Shown here: piece after piece, positions 35,752-50,330 of the stretch | How positions within the stretch are numbered: position 1 is the stretch's first letter | Layout: the number at the start of each line of letters is the position of its first letter | Source: Candolleomyces eurysporus | Lineage: Eukaryota > Basidiomycota > Agaricomycetes > Agaricales > Psathyrellaceae | Length of the DNA stretch: 64,000 nt | Direction: 5' to 3' | NCBI GenBank assembly: GCA_027579435.1 | Contig: JANBPK010000747.1 | Location: 1-64,000, forward strand | The notes under the pieces: generated by a model | What the model was told of the DNA's origin: nothing | The model's input: only the letters and a program-made list of their open reading frames with translations | The model's database searches: none | Position numbers and translations under genes: made by a program

Positions 35752-37122
35752 ATGCAGCAACTGGCGGAGATTTTGGTTTTCGAAATAAGGGTACATACGG
35801 TCGAGTGAGCCGTTTCCTTCGTTTCCCAATTGTGCACTTCACTTCGACTGCAATGAGGGGTGCAGCTGATCCCGATGCCAGAGTGGTCCTCGCCATTCTT
35901 TCGCTTTCGGTGCTGGGCATGACAGCGACCTCACCGTCAGCTCGAAAGGCCTTCTTTGTACCAATAGCCGCCCTTAGCATCTACCTCGTCTTCTTCACCG
36001 CCTCCGACAACCTTCCTAACGACTACTTCCAAGGATGTGCTACCATGATCAATCTATTCCGCATGTCCGATTTTCTTCTGTTGACAGACGTCCACAAAGA
36101 TATTCGCAAGAAAGGGGAGACACGAGACGTTTCCACATTACCCTTCCTCACCCGTCTCTGGCGATCGCTTAGTCTGTACGCCTCCCTGCGTGGCGTTGGA
36201 TGGGACCATGAGCCCACGTCACACCTTCCGGCGCCACCCAAGAGATCCAAGACTGTATTCTTCCTTCGCCAATCACTCACCCTCGCCCAATCCTACCTAA
36301 TCTTCAACTTCGGAAACCTTCTCGTCCTCCTGAATTCCAGCTTCAGCGAGGGTGGACCACCATTCAGCTCCCAGAAATGGTGGATTCGACCTACGGCCAT
36401 CGGACAGACCCTCCAAGTCAATGGCTTCCTGCAAGGACTATACGTCCTTTGCAGCATCATCGGCGTTGTCGCAAATCTTTCCACGCCATATGACTGGCCT
36501 CCCCTCTTTGGATCTTTCACAGACGCCTACACCGTGCGTAACTATTGGGGGTAAGTTCAAACATATCCTCTCTCCTTCCCAAANCGTCATTCTAACATGA
36601 TTTTCGCTCATTTAGACGAGTTTGGCATCAGGTGCTTCGAAAGGCAAGCTTCTTCGGATTCTCGCTCTTTCTCGTTCCCCGCTAATCGGATTTCTCCAGT
36701 TTCTCACTGCCCACGGTACCTTCTTCGCAAATGTGCTTGGCATACCCAAGAGTCGTTTCAAAAGCTACTTCAACCTTTACGTCGCCTTCTTCATCTCGGG
36801 ATTGATCCACTACTTTGGAGACTACATGATTATCCAAAACTGGAGCGGGGGATCCCTCATCTACTTCACCCTTCAAGCTGTCGCAATCACGTTCGAGGAT
36901 GGCGTTGNTGGTNTGGTTAGGAGGTCCGGTGTGAAGGTACCTCCGGCTCTCGCCAAGCTGGTGGGGTACCTATGGGTNGTGGCGTGGTTCTCCTTCGCAA
37001 TTCCCATCTGGATGGAACCACATGTGAAGGCTGGGATAACGTCTAACGATGTGTCAGACAATGCCGTCATTCCTGCTATTGCTCAGGAGATTGCGGCGAG
37101 GCTCAGATTGGAGGTTAGATAA
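35752..37122 (+). CDS. Wax-synthase-like MBOAT acyltransferase
   Basis: Membrane-bound O-acyltransferases of the wax synthase branch transfer acyl groups from acyl-CoA to alcohol acceptors, often on terpenoids or sterols in fungi. Hydrophobic segments and family stretches are clear: PNDYFQGCATMINLFRMSDF, LTDVHKDIRKKGETRD, WPPLFGSFTDAYTVRNYWGR joined to VWHQVLRK, then SYFNLYVAFFISGLIHYFGD with the conserved His. Exon 2 is only 28 bases (36617-36644). The next intron (36645-36699) is GC-AG with AAG|GCAAGC, and without removing it the frame hits a stop. The last exon is 36700-37122. Two starts are possible: ATG 35752 with a small first exon to 35804 and intron to 35857 (398 residues), or ATG 35853 without it (382 residues). 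Divergent from the first P450. Confidence 0.82.
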
Positions 37123-38206
37123 TAACGAGAAGGTTACGGTTGTTCATTACGGTACTTNCTGTTACTTACGACTCAACTCACCGNTTGGTTGGGTATCCAA
37201 ATGAGTTATCACGAATCTCGCTTCACATAATTTTCATCCTCTTCCTGTGTATCTTATATATAGATCGTTCATTGTTTCCATTCTCCCCTCAACTGCCGTC
37301 ATCCACCCTCGTCTGAAGTTTTCATCCCGACTAGGCCGCATCANGCAGGCTTAGCACACATTTAGGTAGCTACGGTGCTCATTGGAGAGCGCTCGCGATA
37401 GGTAGTNGGTTTTACACTTGCTCGGATTTACGACAAATTTGCGGATACAAGNTTCCAAGCATCTTGATGNAACTAAAATCAACCTANNGGACACTGGACA
37501 GATGGCCTAGGGCTCGGCTTGAANAGTCCTTCCGTCTCGGAGACCCTTTTNCNAATCATCAAGNTTCGCAGCAGCACGTTGAGCACAGGGATAGTCTATA
37601 GGGCGCCGAGTCGGAGGATGACGGTTTCCTCGGGCTGCGGGTGACTTGANGNNTATTCCGAGCGCTTGTACTCGTTTTGAAGTAACACATGAGTAGGGTT
37701 TGCTGAAGCTATAGACCTGGGCCCCACTGCATCTATTACCGAACCACTTGTCTACAAGCCGAGGGAACTTGAGGGTTTGTACGGTGAAGCCGATTCGACN
37801 ATGGAAATTCGTCTNGNGCTCAAATNGAATGGAGACTACATCGGATTAAGGGGTTANAANTTTAGGACTAATGTCATCTGCATACATTTCTTCACGCGTG
37901 TTCATTAATGAATGCAAGCAATACAAACTGGAGTAATGAAACAGGTTAGTCACCTCGAGCCGCAATCCCGGTTTCTGGACCGCAACTAAATTCATCAAAG
38001 CCATGGAAATGAAGACTTGAGCGGCTGGTCCGAGGATGAACTCAGTACGAGGGTTAACAAGTATCACAATTTATTCAACAATTTATTNAACAAGAGTACG
38101 TCTACGGAGTCCGTGCTCTTGANNTACGAATCTAGAAGTATAGTTATAATAGTCTAAAGNGAAAGCAAAATTTAGAGAATAAAATTTTAATTAAGNGANT
38201 NCATAT
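37123..38206. other. Convergent intergenic region rich in N
   Basis: About 1.1 kb between the acyltransferase and GMC stop codons, with about 20 ambiguous bases. The small frames are not convincing. It contains only the expected 3' regions. Confidence 0.5.
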
Positions 38207-40527
<2,321 letters not shown>

Positions 40528-42008
40528 CCTTGCGATGGAGAAACAATCTGCAACTCAACTGAGAATTTATACTGTGGAGCGCTGCCGGCTGTGAAAGGCC
40601 GCTGAGATGTACTGACTACGGGGGGCTGGTGTAAAACGCCCAAATGCACAGATTAGGTATCCAAGTGTCGCTACATTCTAGTGTACGACATGAAGGTTTG
40701 CTAACTTTAGCGTTAGTGCGACGAAACGCGTGCTTTGTAACGTTATCTTGTGCATAGCGTCGGGGATTACANTAACANCGCTTANCNGCGAACACGGGTT
40801 CGCTCCACATATGAGCGGTCATAATTTCTAGGTGNAAGTCGAAGTCAGTCTTTGCACCGATCCGTACATGCAAGGCCACAGGATATACAATTGCNTCCGA
40901 GTGTTCAAGTCTTCGTGGGTAATTGTCAAAGCAAACGTCTCCTNATCTCTTTCACAGNTGCTTGCTTCCCTCAAGGTCACCCTGAAGGCCGAATAAACCG
41001 CATTGACGGCCGTCGTTACTCGTTTCCTTGGAGCAGACATAGGATACTGAGCTGATAGAAATGTATCGCTGGTAACATAATACCGTCACGGCCGTACTAT
41101 CCGCGCTCTGCAGGTACTAAAAAATCTATACTCGAGGTAGTTGCTCTTTTTTTCATCCAATTGGAAGAGGTCTGCGACCCCAGGTTNTCAGCGCCGTCGT
41201 TTCGAAGCAACAGCTCTTGTGGAGTATCTTTAGAATCCTTACCACACCAGGGGACCANGCAAGCTCGGANTATCATTATCACTTTGAGAATCTCCCCCAT
41301 AAACACCTTACTATCTATGTATCGTAGAGAAGCCTTCTTTCGCCCCCAATGAAGGTTTTTGGAGATCTTCAAACGGAAGCGAGGACAAANGGGCGAAGCA
41401 ATGACATCACCTTGAGGCTGTGCCTTGCGGCTGATGAGATCAGAATTCTCGTAATCCTGATCGCCGGCGGCATGATAGAACGCGGAAGCAACCCCAGTCG
41501 CATGACTGAAAATCTTTACTTCNNCTGCCATATNCTAAAGCCTCTAACACGTACNCNNTCTTTCTGGAGATATATACACACTGAGTCTGAGCAACCGAAN
41601 AAGTGCGCTGTCGTCNCACAGCCCCCTGTCCACACAGCCCAGAATCGGCTGAGTGTTCTGGAGTCAAGGCGAGTCCATGTTCACAATCACCNCGGAAAAC
41701 GTTCATGTTCTTCTCGAGTCAGAAACNTTTNTTCGAAAACAGAGAGAATGATCGAAATGAAATGATTGATGTATTTGACATTAGGAGCATTATTATTATG
41801 CGGACAAAGGGAAAGCACTGAAGTCCGCGGAGATCACGAATTTCGGGAAAACACACAAATGATAGCATACATCTACACGCAGTTTACTCGGAGCCATTTC
41901 TATACAAACCCTTCTACGTCTACCAGGGACAGTTTATGGGCTAAGTGAATGAAACACGGGCCTCCGATCACAACCCGAGCAATTCATANGAGGCCTCGTT
42001 GCGCAGCT
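40528..42008. other. Intergenic region rich in N
   Basis: About 1.5 kb upstream of the GMC gene and downstream of the second P450. No coding frame holds together. It contains the GMC promoter and many ambiguous bases. Confidence 0.45.
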
Positions 42009-44024
42009 TCATCGCACATGCGAAGGGAGTGGGACGCCTGTGTGCATACGATGAGGAAACGGCTCNTGTNAACNAAAGGCNGCGCGGCGAACGTACCTGG
42101 GCATATCCATCGAAGGCGCTCTCTCCTCACCGATCTCTGCCTTGACTCCGTCTTTCTCAGAGGTCCATGGGAGGATGTCGTAGACCTTCAGGACCGTTGC
42201 CAGGACAAGGAACATCTCAGCCTGTGCCAAGGCCTTGCCAGGGCAGACCCTGCGGACGTCGAGTTAGATTACGGAGCCGAAGAAGCGGAGATTTTAGGGC
42301 AAACGCACCGTCGACCAAAGCCGAAGTTATACTGGGCGGAGTCGAGTTGAGGCTTATCACCCAGGTGACGNTCAGGCTTGAACTTCTCGGGCTCAGGGTA
42401 AACGGTAGGGTCGGAGGCGATAGCTCTGAGATGAACGAACGTTAACGATGAGCTCCGAATGATGGAATGAATGTGANAGAAAGGACGTACCCCATGTTAG
42501 GAAGAATGATCGTGCCCTTGGGAATGAAGAAGCCGTTGTAAACGTCGTCAGTGTCCAACATGTGAGGGGCACCGAAAGGTCCAAGCAAGTGCCAGCGGGA
42601 GGTTTCCTTCAAGATGGCGTCAACGTAAGGCAGGTTTGGTCGATCGGCCATGGTTGGGAGACGGTGTCCGAGTACGGCGTCCAATTCAGCCTGTGCTTTC
42701 TTCTGCACGTCTTGGTTAAGCATCATGGCCTTGGTGGCAGCGTGAAGGGTGAAGGTAGTCTATATTGTGGCGTAAATCAGAAGGGTAGCTCATCCTGAAA
42801 AGAACGCTTCACTCACAGTNTCGGCACCAGCTGAATGAATGGAAAAGGAGTTANAGTTACTGATAGCGAAACTGAGGGAAGCTGCGTACCGATGAANTGA
42901 ACAGCTGCCGTCCATTCTGCGAGAGACCTGTCGTCGATGTCCAAGCCAGAGTTTTGGAAGCGAGCGCAAAGGGATTGGGCGACATTCGGATCGTCCTGTT
43001 GAGAACAATATCAGGTCATCGTGGACGGAAAGGTTAATATTTCTTTGATGCCTACCTTGTGCGCCTGAGCCCACTCGTACGGCCCGTCTACGACTTTGCG
43101 CATTGTCTCCCGGAACTTCAACGCAGTTCTAAGATTACCATTTCCAGGCAACCAGGCAGGGAGATGGCGCACTGGAACCGTGTCAGAGAGATCAAGTGGT
43201 TTCACTACGGAAATAAGACTGACTGAAGGGGAAGATGTTCAAGAGATTGGTGGGTCGCGCGGCGACCAGCATCTCGTCCAAAAGCTTGAAGGTGATGTGG
43301 GTGAATTGATCGTGCTCTTCAGCGGGAGTATAACCGTATCTGNACATGAGGTTGGTGAGATTTTCGCCGATACTAGAATGGAGAGAAGGCATACGTTGTC
43401 CTCATGATGATGCCGACGACACCCCTAGACAGANAGTGAGCACAAATAATCGACCTGGAAATNAGCAAACTGACTGTTCGAGATAGTCACCCAATTTTGC
43501 GGGGTTCTTGTAGATCTTCGCGGGCAACTTCGAACATTCGTCTTCGATAACGGGGAACAGTTTGGGGAGCTCCTTTCCAGTCAAGAACTGCATAATAAGC
43601 TTGCGTCCGTCTGACCAACGCTTGTTATTGGTCTCAAAGGCCACAAGCTTGTCATATTCTGCGATCTCGAACATNGGAAGGCTAGCACGGGCAGAGTAGA
43701 TCTTGCCACGCTTCTCCAACAAGTCCTTCGTCGCCTCCATCGAGTTAAGAATGACGAAGTGGATGCCGAAGATGTTCATGTGCANAACATCACCTGAAAG
43801 TCATCAGCGACGAGCAAATTGAAGAAAATGAGACGCTCACCCCATTGTTGGCCCCATTCGCGGAAGGTCTGCCAGAACTCTTTGTCGAGAGGGACATCGA
43901 GCAGGTTTCCAATGATAGGATAGCCTCGAGGACCAGGGGGTAATTTCCGAGGGGCTCGAGCAANCCTCCACAAGGCCCCAGCGACAACGAGACCGATCGA
44001 AGCCTTGACAATGAGTGAGTCCAT
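42009..44024 (-). CDS. Cytochrome P450 monooxygenase (second)
   Basis: Starts at ATG 44024 and ends at TGA 42009, in many short exons. In order: anchor MDSLIVKASIGLVVAGALW; proline-rich hinge APRKLPPGPRGYPIIGNLLD; HFVILNSMEATKDLLEKRGK; NKRWSDGRKLIMQFLTGKEL; YTPAEEHDQFTHITFKLLDE; PVRHLPAWLPGN; an I-helix region reading GAETTTFTLHAATKAMML with Glu in place of the usual Asp; NLPYVDAILKETSRW with the ExxR pair; FKPERHLG and the haem loop FGFGRRVCPGKALAQAEMF, which an intron splits before VCPG. The PPGPRG hinge and loop are those of fungal CYPs related to the O-methylsterigmatocystin oxidoreductase group. It is a different subfamily from the first P450. Divergent from the aldo-keto reductase across 408 bases. 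Confidence 0.88.
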
Positions 44025-44432
44025 TTCTTAGGGGGTTGTGTTGATCAATAGAAGTCCAGACGATTGTCAGCAATATAAAGATTCCGCCAGACCAACGCAG
44101 GCCATAGACCCGACATAGACGTTTGGGACCTATGCATTGCGGGATGTGCAAAGTCAACTCCGAGGAGCAGCGGTCGAGTGGTTGCAGGTGGGAGACCGCG
44201 GCGTATGTTCTGCGTACTTGATGTGTCGCACCTGGGTCCTCTTTTCCCCATTCGGCTCCCGTGTTGTTGTCCGGCTGATTCGGCTGGCTCTTCCACGCCA
44301 ACAGCTGGTTGCTTCCGATCTATCTTCTGCATACCGATCTCGAGGGTCGAAAGGTACTTAAGCCATGGCGAGTTGCAGTATTTCCTCCCAGAATTCGACC
44401 AATCATCCACACCANCTCTTACCNATACAACA
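44025..44432. promoter_or_regulatory. 408-base divergent promoter between P450 and aldo-keto reductase
   Basis: The two start codons face away from each other across 408 bases, so the genes probably share control elements. A TATA-like TACTTAAG lies near 44353, about 80 bases before the reductase ATG. Confidence 0.5.
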
Positions 44433-46186
44433 ATGGCCTGCTTCGTTCCCTCCGAACCCCCAAAGACCCGTCTCGGTCACCTCCGTCAGCTTTCCAAGCG
44501 CGCTGGTGTCCATGCCTCTCCCTTCCAGCTCGGTGGGATGAGCATTGGAGAGTCCTCCTGGACCCAAGTCGGTATGGGTGAGATGAACAAGGAGATGAGC
44601 TTCAAGCTCCTCGACGCTTTCTGGGAAGCCGGAGGCAACCTTATCGATACCGCCGGATTCTAGTAAGTCTCGCCTTTCCTTTGACATTTTGACATTTGTC
44701 TGATAGCCGTATAGTCAGGATGGTACCTCTGAACAGTTCATCGGTGAATGGGCTGAGGTTCGCGGCGTTCGTGACCAGGTCCTCTTCGCTACCAAGGTAT
44801 GCGAGTTTCTCAACGCTGTTGCAACAGTAGTCTGACTTTCGTGCAGTACAGCAACAACTACCACCTCCCCAACAACTCCGTCGCCCGTGCTGCCCATGCT
44901 GGTAACAGCGCCAAGGCCCTCCGCAACTCCATCAACTCCAGCTTGAAGAACTTGCGCACCGACTACATCGATATCTACTACCTCCACTACTGGGACTGGG
45001 ACACCTCGGTCGAAGAAATCATGGATTCCCTCCACAACTACGTCGTCCAGGGCAAGATCTTGTATCTCGTAAGTCCATTGTTGCGTTCCCCNGATAACTC
45101 GGTCTCATCTTATCTTGCCTACAGGGTGTCTCCAACGCCCCCACCTGGGCTGTCGCTCGCGCTAACGAGTACGCTCGCCGCACCGGCAAGACTCCCTTCA
45201 CCATCTTCCAGACTATGTACAGCATCATGGAGCGCTCTGCTGAGCGCGAGATCCTTCCCTTCGTCCGGGATGAGGGCATGGCCTTCGCTCCCTTCGGTGT
45301 TCTCTGCGCTGGCAAGCTCCGATCTGATGAGGAGGAAGAGCGTCGCAAGAAGACTGGTGAGCAAGGTCGCAACATGCCCTGGTCTGGCGGCTGGGAGCGT
45401 ACTCCCGAGGAGAAGAAGGTTTGCGATCACCTCGAGAAGGTTCGCAAGGAGGTTGGGGCGAAGACTATCACTGCTGGTATGTCAACCATCTGCCTTTCCA
45501 CCTATCGTCTTCAGCTTAACACCGTCTTTACCTACAGTCGCTATCGCCTACGTCTTGCACAAGGCGCCTTTCGTCTTCCCCATCCTTGGCGGCCGTAAGC
45601 CCGAGCAGCTCCTTTCCAACATTGAAGCCCTCGAGATCGCTCTCACCGACGAGCAAATCGCTTACCTCGACACCGCCAAGCCCATCGACCCCGGCTTCCC
45701 CAACTTCTTGATTGTGAGTTCCAAACCTATCGTCTCGCAAAAACAGTTTCTAACCGAATTGCTCCATTTCAGGGCGACGGCTCTTCCTACCCCATGGGAT
45801 TGTGCTGGTCCACTCTCGTCAAAACTCCCCGTGCTGGCCCCATCCGCCCCACCAAAGAGTGAGTATGCTGCGGCTTATACCCTACCTAGCTTCATGTATG
45901 TACCATAACCATCTTTCTTCACCTCTCTGTGAATAGAAACGTTTCTGCTGCTACTCCTGCCAAGTCTGAAGAGAAAGCCGAAGCTACTCCCGCTGCACCA
46001 AAGGAAGTCCCGGCGAGCAAGCCAGAGTCTGCGGGTCTCGTGGATGCTTCTCGCACTTCGACGATCACCACTCAGTCCAGCGAGGATGGGTCTGAGGGCA
46101 GTGCGGGGAAGAAGAAGAGTAAGTTGAGTGGGTTGAAGAAGCTCCTCCACCATGGTCATAAGGACAAGGACGGGAANAGGGCCTAA
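44433..46186 (+). CDS. Aldo-keto reductase, aryl-alcohol dehydrogenase type, with basic C-terminal tail
   Basis: Seven exons (44433-44662, 44715-44796, 44847-45068, 45125-45476, 45538-45713, 45773-45858, 45937-46186) give 465 residues. The enzyme would reduce aldehydes or ketones with NADPH. The barrel shows GGMSIGESSW, AFWEAGGNLIDTAGFYQDG with Asp and Tyr of the catalytic tetrad, VLFATKYSN with the Lys, LKNLRTDYIDIYYLHYWDWD with the His, YLGVSNAPTWAVARANEYAR, and FPILGGRKPEQLLSNIEALE for cofactor binding. This matches the AKR9/aryl-alcohol dehydrogenase group of fungi, usually about 380 residues. The extra 80 residues, coded by the last exon, are Ser/Ala/Glu-rich and end in a Lys/His-rich patch (KKKSKLSGLKKLLHHGHKDK). 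Only one N falls in the coding end. Confidence 0.9.
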
Positions 46187-46775
46187 GTGTGAGGTATAGG
46201 CATCGCNCTCTGGTCTCTCGGTTTCACTCTTACGTTTATGTCACTCTCTTGGTCGACCTCATTTTGCCCTATTTGCTTGCATTTCCCGATCATATTTACG
46301 TTTCGNCTTGCCACGACTGCGACTATGATACCATTCCACTTCATGCTTTACCTTCCTCCCTATACCATGTAATGCACGCTTCAGTCTTGGTTACGTCTCT
46401 ATTATTCGTGTGAATAGATGATCTTCATGTTTAAACCCATCTTCTTTGTCCCCTTGAGCTGCTATTGAGCCAATNTCAACGGCAGTACACTCCNNGAGAT
46501 AAGTCTCNTTTCTTTCCCAGGTCCCGTTATAAATAATAGAGAGGAGTCAAAATACTGCTACAATTGCTATAATACACGGGCAATAGCTACAGGAGTTANG
46601 AATAAAAATACAATACATCAGCNGTGTAAAGNCATTGTCCTATTGCTNAGAATTTCAAGCCCTCGCTTTCCATACCTCCGTAAATCTTATCTGAAGCATG
46701 CCCGCCATCATCTCCTGGGCTCTCTTCTTGCGCGCCAGCAGGGTTTTTTTGCAGCATGCGCGAACGGAGACCTGC
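46187..46775. other. Convergent 3' intergenic region
   Basis: About 0.6 kb between the reductase and BTB stop codons. AT-rich with several N; no gene seen. Confidence 0.5.
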
Positions 46776-47723
46776 TTATCCTTGAGCTTCGAGNTTCACT
46801 GGGGGCGAAAACAAGTGATCCAGATCGATAAGGGGGGAGAGTTCTTGTGAATTGTAATTGTACCATCTCTGCAGAAACTCGTCCAAACATATCGTCCAGG
46901 TGGAACANGCAGCANATTTGTTCTNAACTTCACGCTGATAAAACATGCATCCGGCCATCATGCGAGGNAGAGACATGTGTACATCTTGCCATAGTTCATA
47001 NTATTTGATCTACCGGTTCTGGTTAGCATTCGANNNANTTCGATTCTTGAAANCATGAGAGNGNATGCACACACCCAAGGAGNAATAAACTCCNCCGGAA
47101 GATGAGGTACAACCTCTGATAAGGGACGGAGGGCTGTATAGGGGGCCGTCAGGTCGAGGAGGCTTAGGTAGCGGTGCTTCATGGAGAATGCCGTGATTTN
47201 CAAGTTGTTACCATGGCTCTCCGCAAAAATCCTGTTGAAGTTTCGTGAGACGACCCCAAAAGCTGTAAGCTGGAACCCGGCACATACCTTAACTGCTTTT
47301 TGCACTCCCGTATCGCAAGATGCACCTGATANTTCTCTGCTGCCTCAGCGAGCGCAAGTATGGTCTTGAACTCGTCCCCCAGAGTCTCTGGTATTTTCTC
47401 CGGGTAGAGGAAAGAGAAGAGTAGATCTAGCACTNNGGNTGGNTCTGTGAGGANAACCGGCTCGTTCGCAACTAACCCCCCGTCACTCTGCGCATTGGTN
47501 TTGACCGGAGGAAATCCATCGCTTCCAACCTCCAAGTTCTTCGAGTGCAGGCCAAATNTAACGCGATTTGAGGAGACAAAGATTATATCGGCCCCAGTTA
47601 GTGGGACTGTTCCGGTTCGGCGACCANGACGANGGAAGGTNNGAGAAATTGACTGTCAGCTGAAANGATTGGGGTCATCTCACAGTTCTTTGATTCTAAG
47701 CGTGTCGAACCGGAAGACGACAT
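46776..47723 (-). CDS. BTB/POZ domain protein A
   Basis: BTB domains mediate protein dimerisation and Cullin-3 binding; small agaricomycete BTB proteins are an expanded family of unknown target. Starts at ATG 47723 with a short first exon. The BTB core follows: LTGADIIFVSSNRV, FGLHSKNLEVGSDGFPP, LLFSFLYPEKIPETLGDEFK, AIRECKKQL. The middle exon has SMKHRYLSLLDLTAPYTALR and the last YYELWQDVHMSLPRMMAGC. Exon layout and phases equal those of genes B and C. The C-terminus ends at 46776, about 60 residues shorter than C, after LIDLDHLFSPPV. Many N in and around the exons. It may be slightly truncated. Confidence 0.75.
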
Positions 47724-47933
47724 GGTNGGAAAGAAAGAANGANGNNTGTAGGGTNAACAGCNTTCCGTTGTAACCGCTTTATAGCAATTNNCTTCTACTT
47801 CTTTCGGCAAGTGCCGACTNGGGGATTGCTGACGCNNAGAATTGAAGTCGGCGCTAANACCTTCACTGGTANGACATGCTGTCNCGANTANNGGANGTAA
47901 CGTAGCGNAGCTCTCCTCNNTCACATNTCCNTG

Positions 47934-49022
47934 CTANAACAGTCTGTCATGGTACACTATNCGACAAGGGCGNNCCTTTGGCGNCGCGANANCCCTCTCN
48001 CTCACCCTTCCAAAGGGTAGAATGGGCATATTTTGCCTNCCGCACTCCACCGTGTTTTTNACGCCCCTCAATGTCGCCTCACAGCACTCTGGAGCATTNA
48101 TCTGCCCCTCAGCCATTGCGGTTCTCCAGGATGGTTCTTCTGGATCTGGGATTGTGGTGCAAAACAANNTATCCANGTCTCCGAGTGCGCCNAANCCTAG
48201 TCTCGAGTATTTGCANAGAACATTGCGGCGGTANTCATTCCACGTAGAGCAGGGAANCATNGAGGAGAAGAAATCGGGATTCTTGGGGCCATNNCATTTT
48301 GTTATGAGCCGCGGAATCTTGCGATAGAGCTCGAGCCAGTGGTTATAGTATTCGACCTATCATTGTTGTGTCAGTCATAAATGCAGGGTNGGAAGAAATG
48401 GACTCNAACTGACCCAAGGCTGAATCAAGTGTGGATTGGAGTATAGCAGCGTNACCGACTCTGTCAAAGAGTATCTCAAAGCCATCCTCGGCGCAGCGTA
48501 ATTCAGCAAATCCAACTTGTTGTGCTTCGCCGCAAAGCTTATGACATCTCTGAACAACGAACCCCTTTTCAGCGACTCCCTACAGGAGGTCAAACTTCGA
48601 TTCAATCAAGCATTCATGATGAAGCACTCACTTGAGTTTCCCGTGACAATAATACTTAGCGCCGTATATTTGGTATTTCTCCGCAGCCTCTGCGATGTCC
48701 AAAAGCTCGTCCGGGAAATACCTGTCAATACAGTGCGGCCACTTCTCTGGATAGAGGAAAGAGAAAAGTGGCTCTAAGACGTCACATGNCTCGGGGAGGA
48801 GTACCGGCGTTGTCGCAATAAGTCCAGCCCCGTTTCCTTCGANGACGACNGGGGGGAATCCGCCACTCCCAACTTCAAGATTCTTTGAGTGAAGACCGAA
48901 TCGGACTCCATCCGAAGAGACAAAGACGATATCGGCACCAACGGTTGGGACTGGGTAGTTGTTAGACAGAGAAACTTGAAAGAATTCATTAACCCACGTA
49001 GATCGGACTCCTCTGGCTCCAT
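47934..49022 (-). CDS. BTB/POZ domain protein B
   Basis: Second minus-strand paralogue, starting at ATG 49022 with a 25-base first exon and a 48-base intron using GTGGGT (48950-48997). BTB core: PTVGADIVFVSSDGVRFGLH, SKNLEVGSGGF, LEPLFSFLYPEKWPHCIDRY, AEKYQIYGAKYYCHGKL. The middle exon has FAAKHNKLDLLNYAAPRMAL, and the last YRKIPRLITKWHGPKNPDFF then CCEATLRGVKNTVECGRQNM. N are especially frequent between 47640 and 48300, so the C-terminal end (stop read at 47934) is tentative. Divergent from gene C. Confidence 0.72.
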
Positions 49023-49283
49023 TATGACGGCCTTGGGGTATGAAGGATGAAGGATGAAAGGACGAAAAGCCTGTCGGAAACANCATGCCGTCCACAATGC
49101 ATCTTCTCGGCCCGTTCGGACTGGCNAGCTTCAAGAACGTTTGTTTGTTCTGCACTATCGAACCAAACAGTCGTGAAGGGCTAGCAATGGAGGCTCATGG
49201 TCGACGGTTGACACGGGCCGCNATCAGCATTTGGAGGTCGCCTTTCATCCTTTCACCTTTGAGAGAGTGCCTCCACCAAGATT
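49023..49283. promoter_or_regulatory. 261-base divergent promoter between BTB genes B and C
   Basis: The start codons of the head-to-head paralogues lie 261 bases apart, so they probably share a bidirectional promoter. No box was identified with confidence. Confidence 0.45.
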
Positions 49284-50330
49284 ATGCAATTTCCAGGATG
49301 TGAGTCTGTTTTCACCGCANAAGCTCGAANNAATCACTCNNCCTTCTCACCGTAACGGTCNCTCTACATAGTTCCAAGCGCCGGCGCCGACCTCGTCTTT
49401 CGGTCCTCAGAGGGCTTCACATTCGGCCTCCATTCAAAGAACCTTGAGGTCGGAAGTGGTGGCATTCTGACGACTTTCTCAAAGAATGATACTAGCCGTG
49501 ATAAACCTACGCCGGTGTCACTTCCAGAATCATATTCGGTCTTGGAGCCACTCTTCTCTTTCCTCTACCCTCAGATGTGGCCTGGCTATGTGGCTGAGAG
49601 CGACATCGATTACATTCTCGCTCTAGCGAAGGCTGCAGAGAAATATCAAGTATTCTTAGCCAAAAATGAGTGCCACAAGAGGCTTCAGTACGTCAATTCT
49701 ACGTATCTCATTTTGCTGATACTCAGTGAATCAAATCATCGTGGGCAGGCAGTGGACCAGAGATCGAAAGTCAGATATCTGGAAACGTATCATACCATTT
49801 GCCGTCAATTATAACAAGATAGATATACTTAACGAAGCGGCTCCTCGAATGGCAATAGAACTCCCCTTACCAGAATCCGTGTCCATCCTATCACCCGCTC
49901 CGCTTCTCATCCAGCCTTGGGTCAGGGTTCTCGCTTTTCTCGACCAATAACAGCCGACTGATCTTAAATAAACCAGATACAGTATTTCGAAGCCTGGATG
50001 AAGCTCTACCGTCAGCTTCCAGAGCTCATGCTTGACTGCAAAGGGCCATCGACTCCCAACTTTTTCGACACGATTGTTCCCTGCCCTTGCTGGAAAGACT
50101 GCCTGGGGAATTTCCTTTGGAAGTACTCCGAGCTCGGGCCACAGGCATTCCAAGACTTAGACGAGCTATTTACGGTGACGGGTATGGATCCAAATGAAGA
50201 CCACAGGAAGAAGAACCGGGTGACACTACTCTTTACTATAGCTGAGTGCTGTGAGAGAACATTGGAGCTGACGAAAAGGAAGGTGGAGGAAAGGATTAGG
50301 GAAATTCTTATGAAGCCCTTTGGAAGATAG
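49284..50330 (+). CDS. BTB/POZ domain protein C
   Basis: Four exons (49284-49299, 49372-49687, 49749-49920, 49977-50330) give 285 residues. The tiny first exon codes MQFPG and joins in phase 1, as in A and B. BTB core: PSAGADLVFRSSEGFTFGLH, SKNLEVGSGG, LEPLFSFLYPQMWPGYVAES, AEKYQVFLAKNECHKRLQ. The second half is helical: VNYNKIDILNEAAPRMAIEL, FEAWMKLYRQLPELMLDCKG, CPCWKDCLGNFLWKYSELG and a basic end KRKVEERIREILMKPFGR. It is the best-preserved member of the local family and almost free of N inside exons. The role is unknown; the family likely acts as adaptor. Confidence 0.82.
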
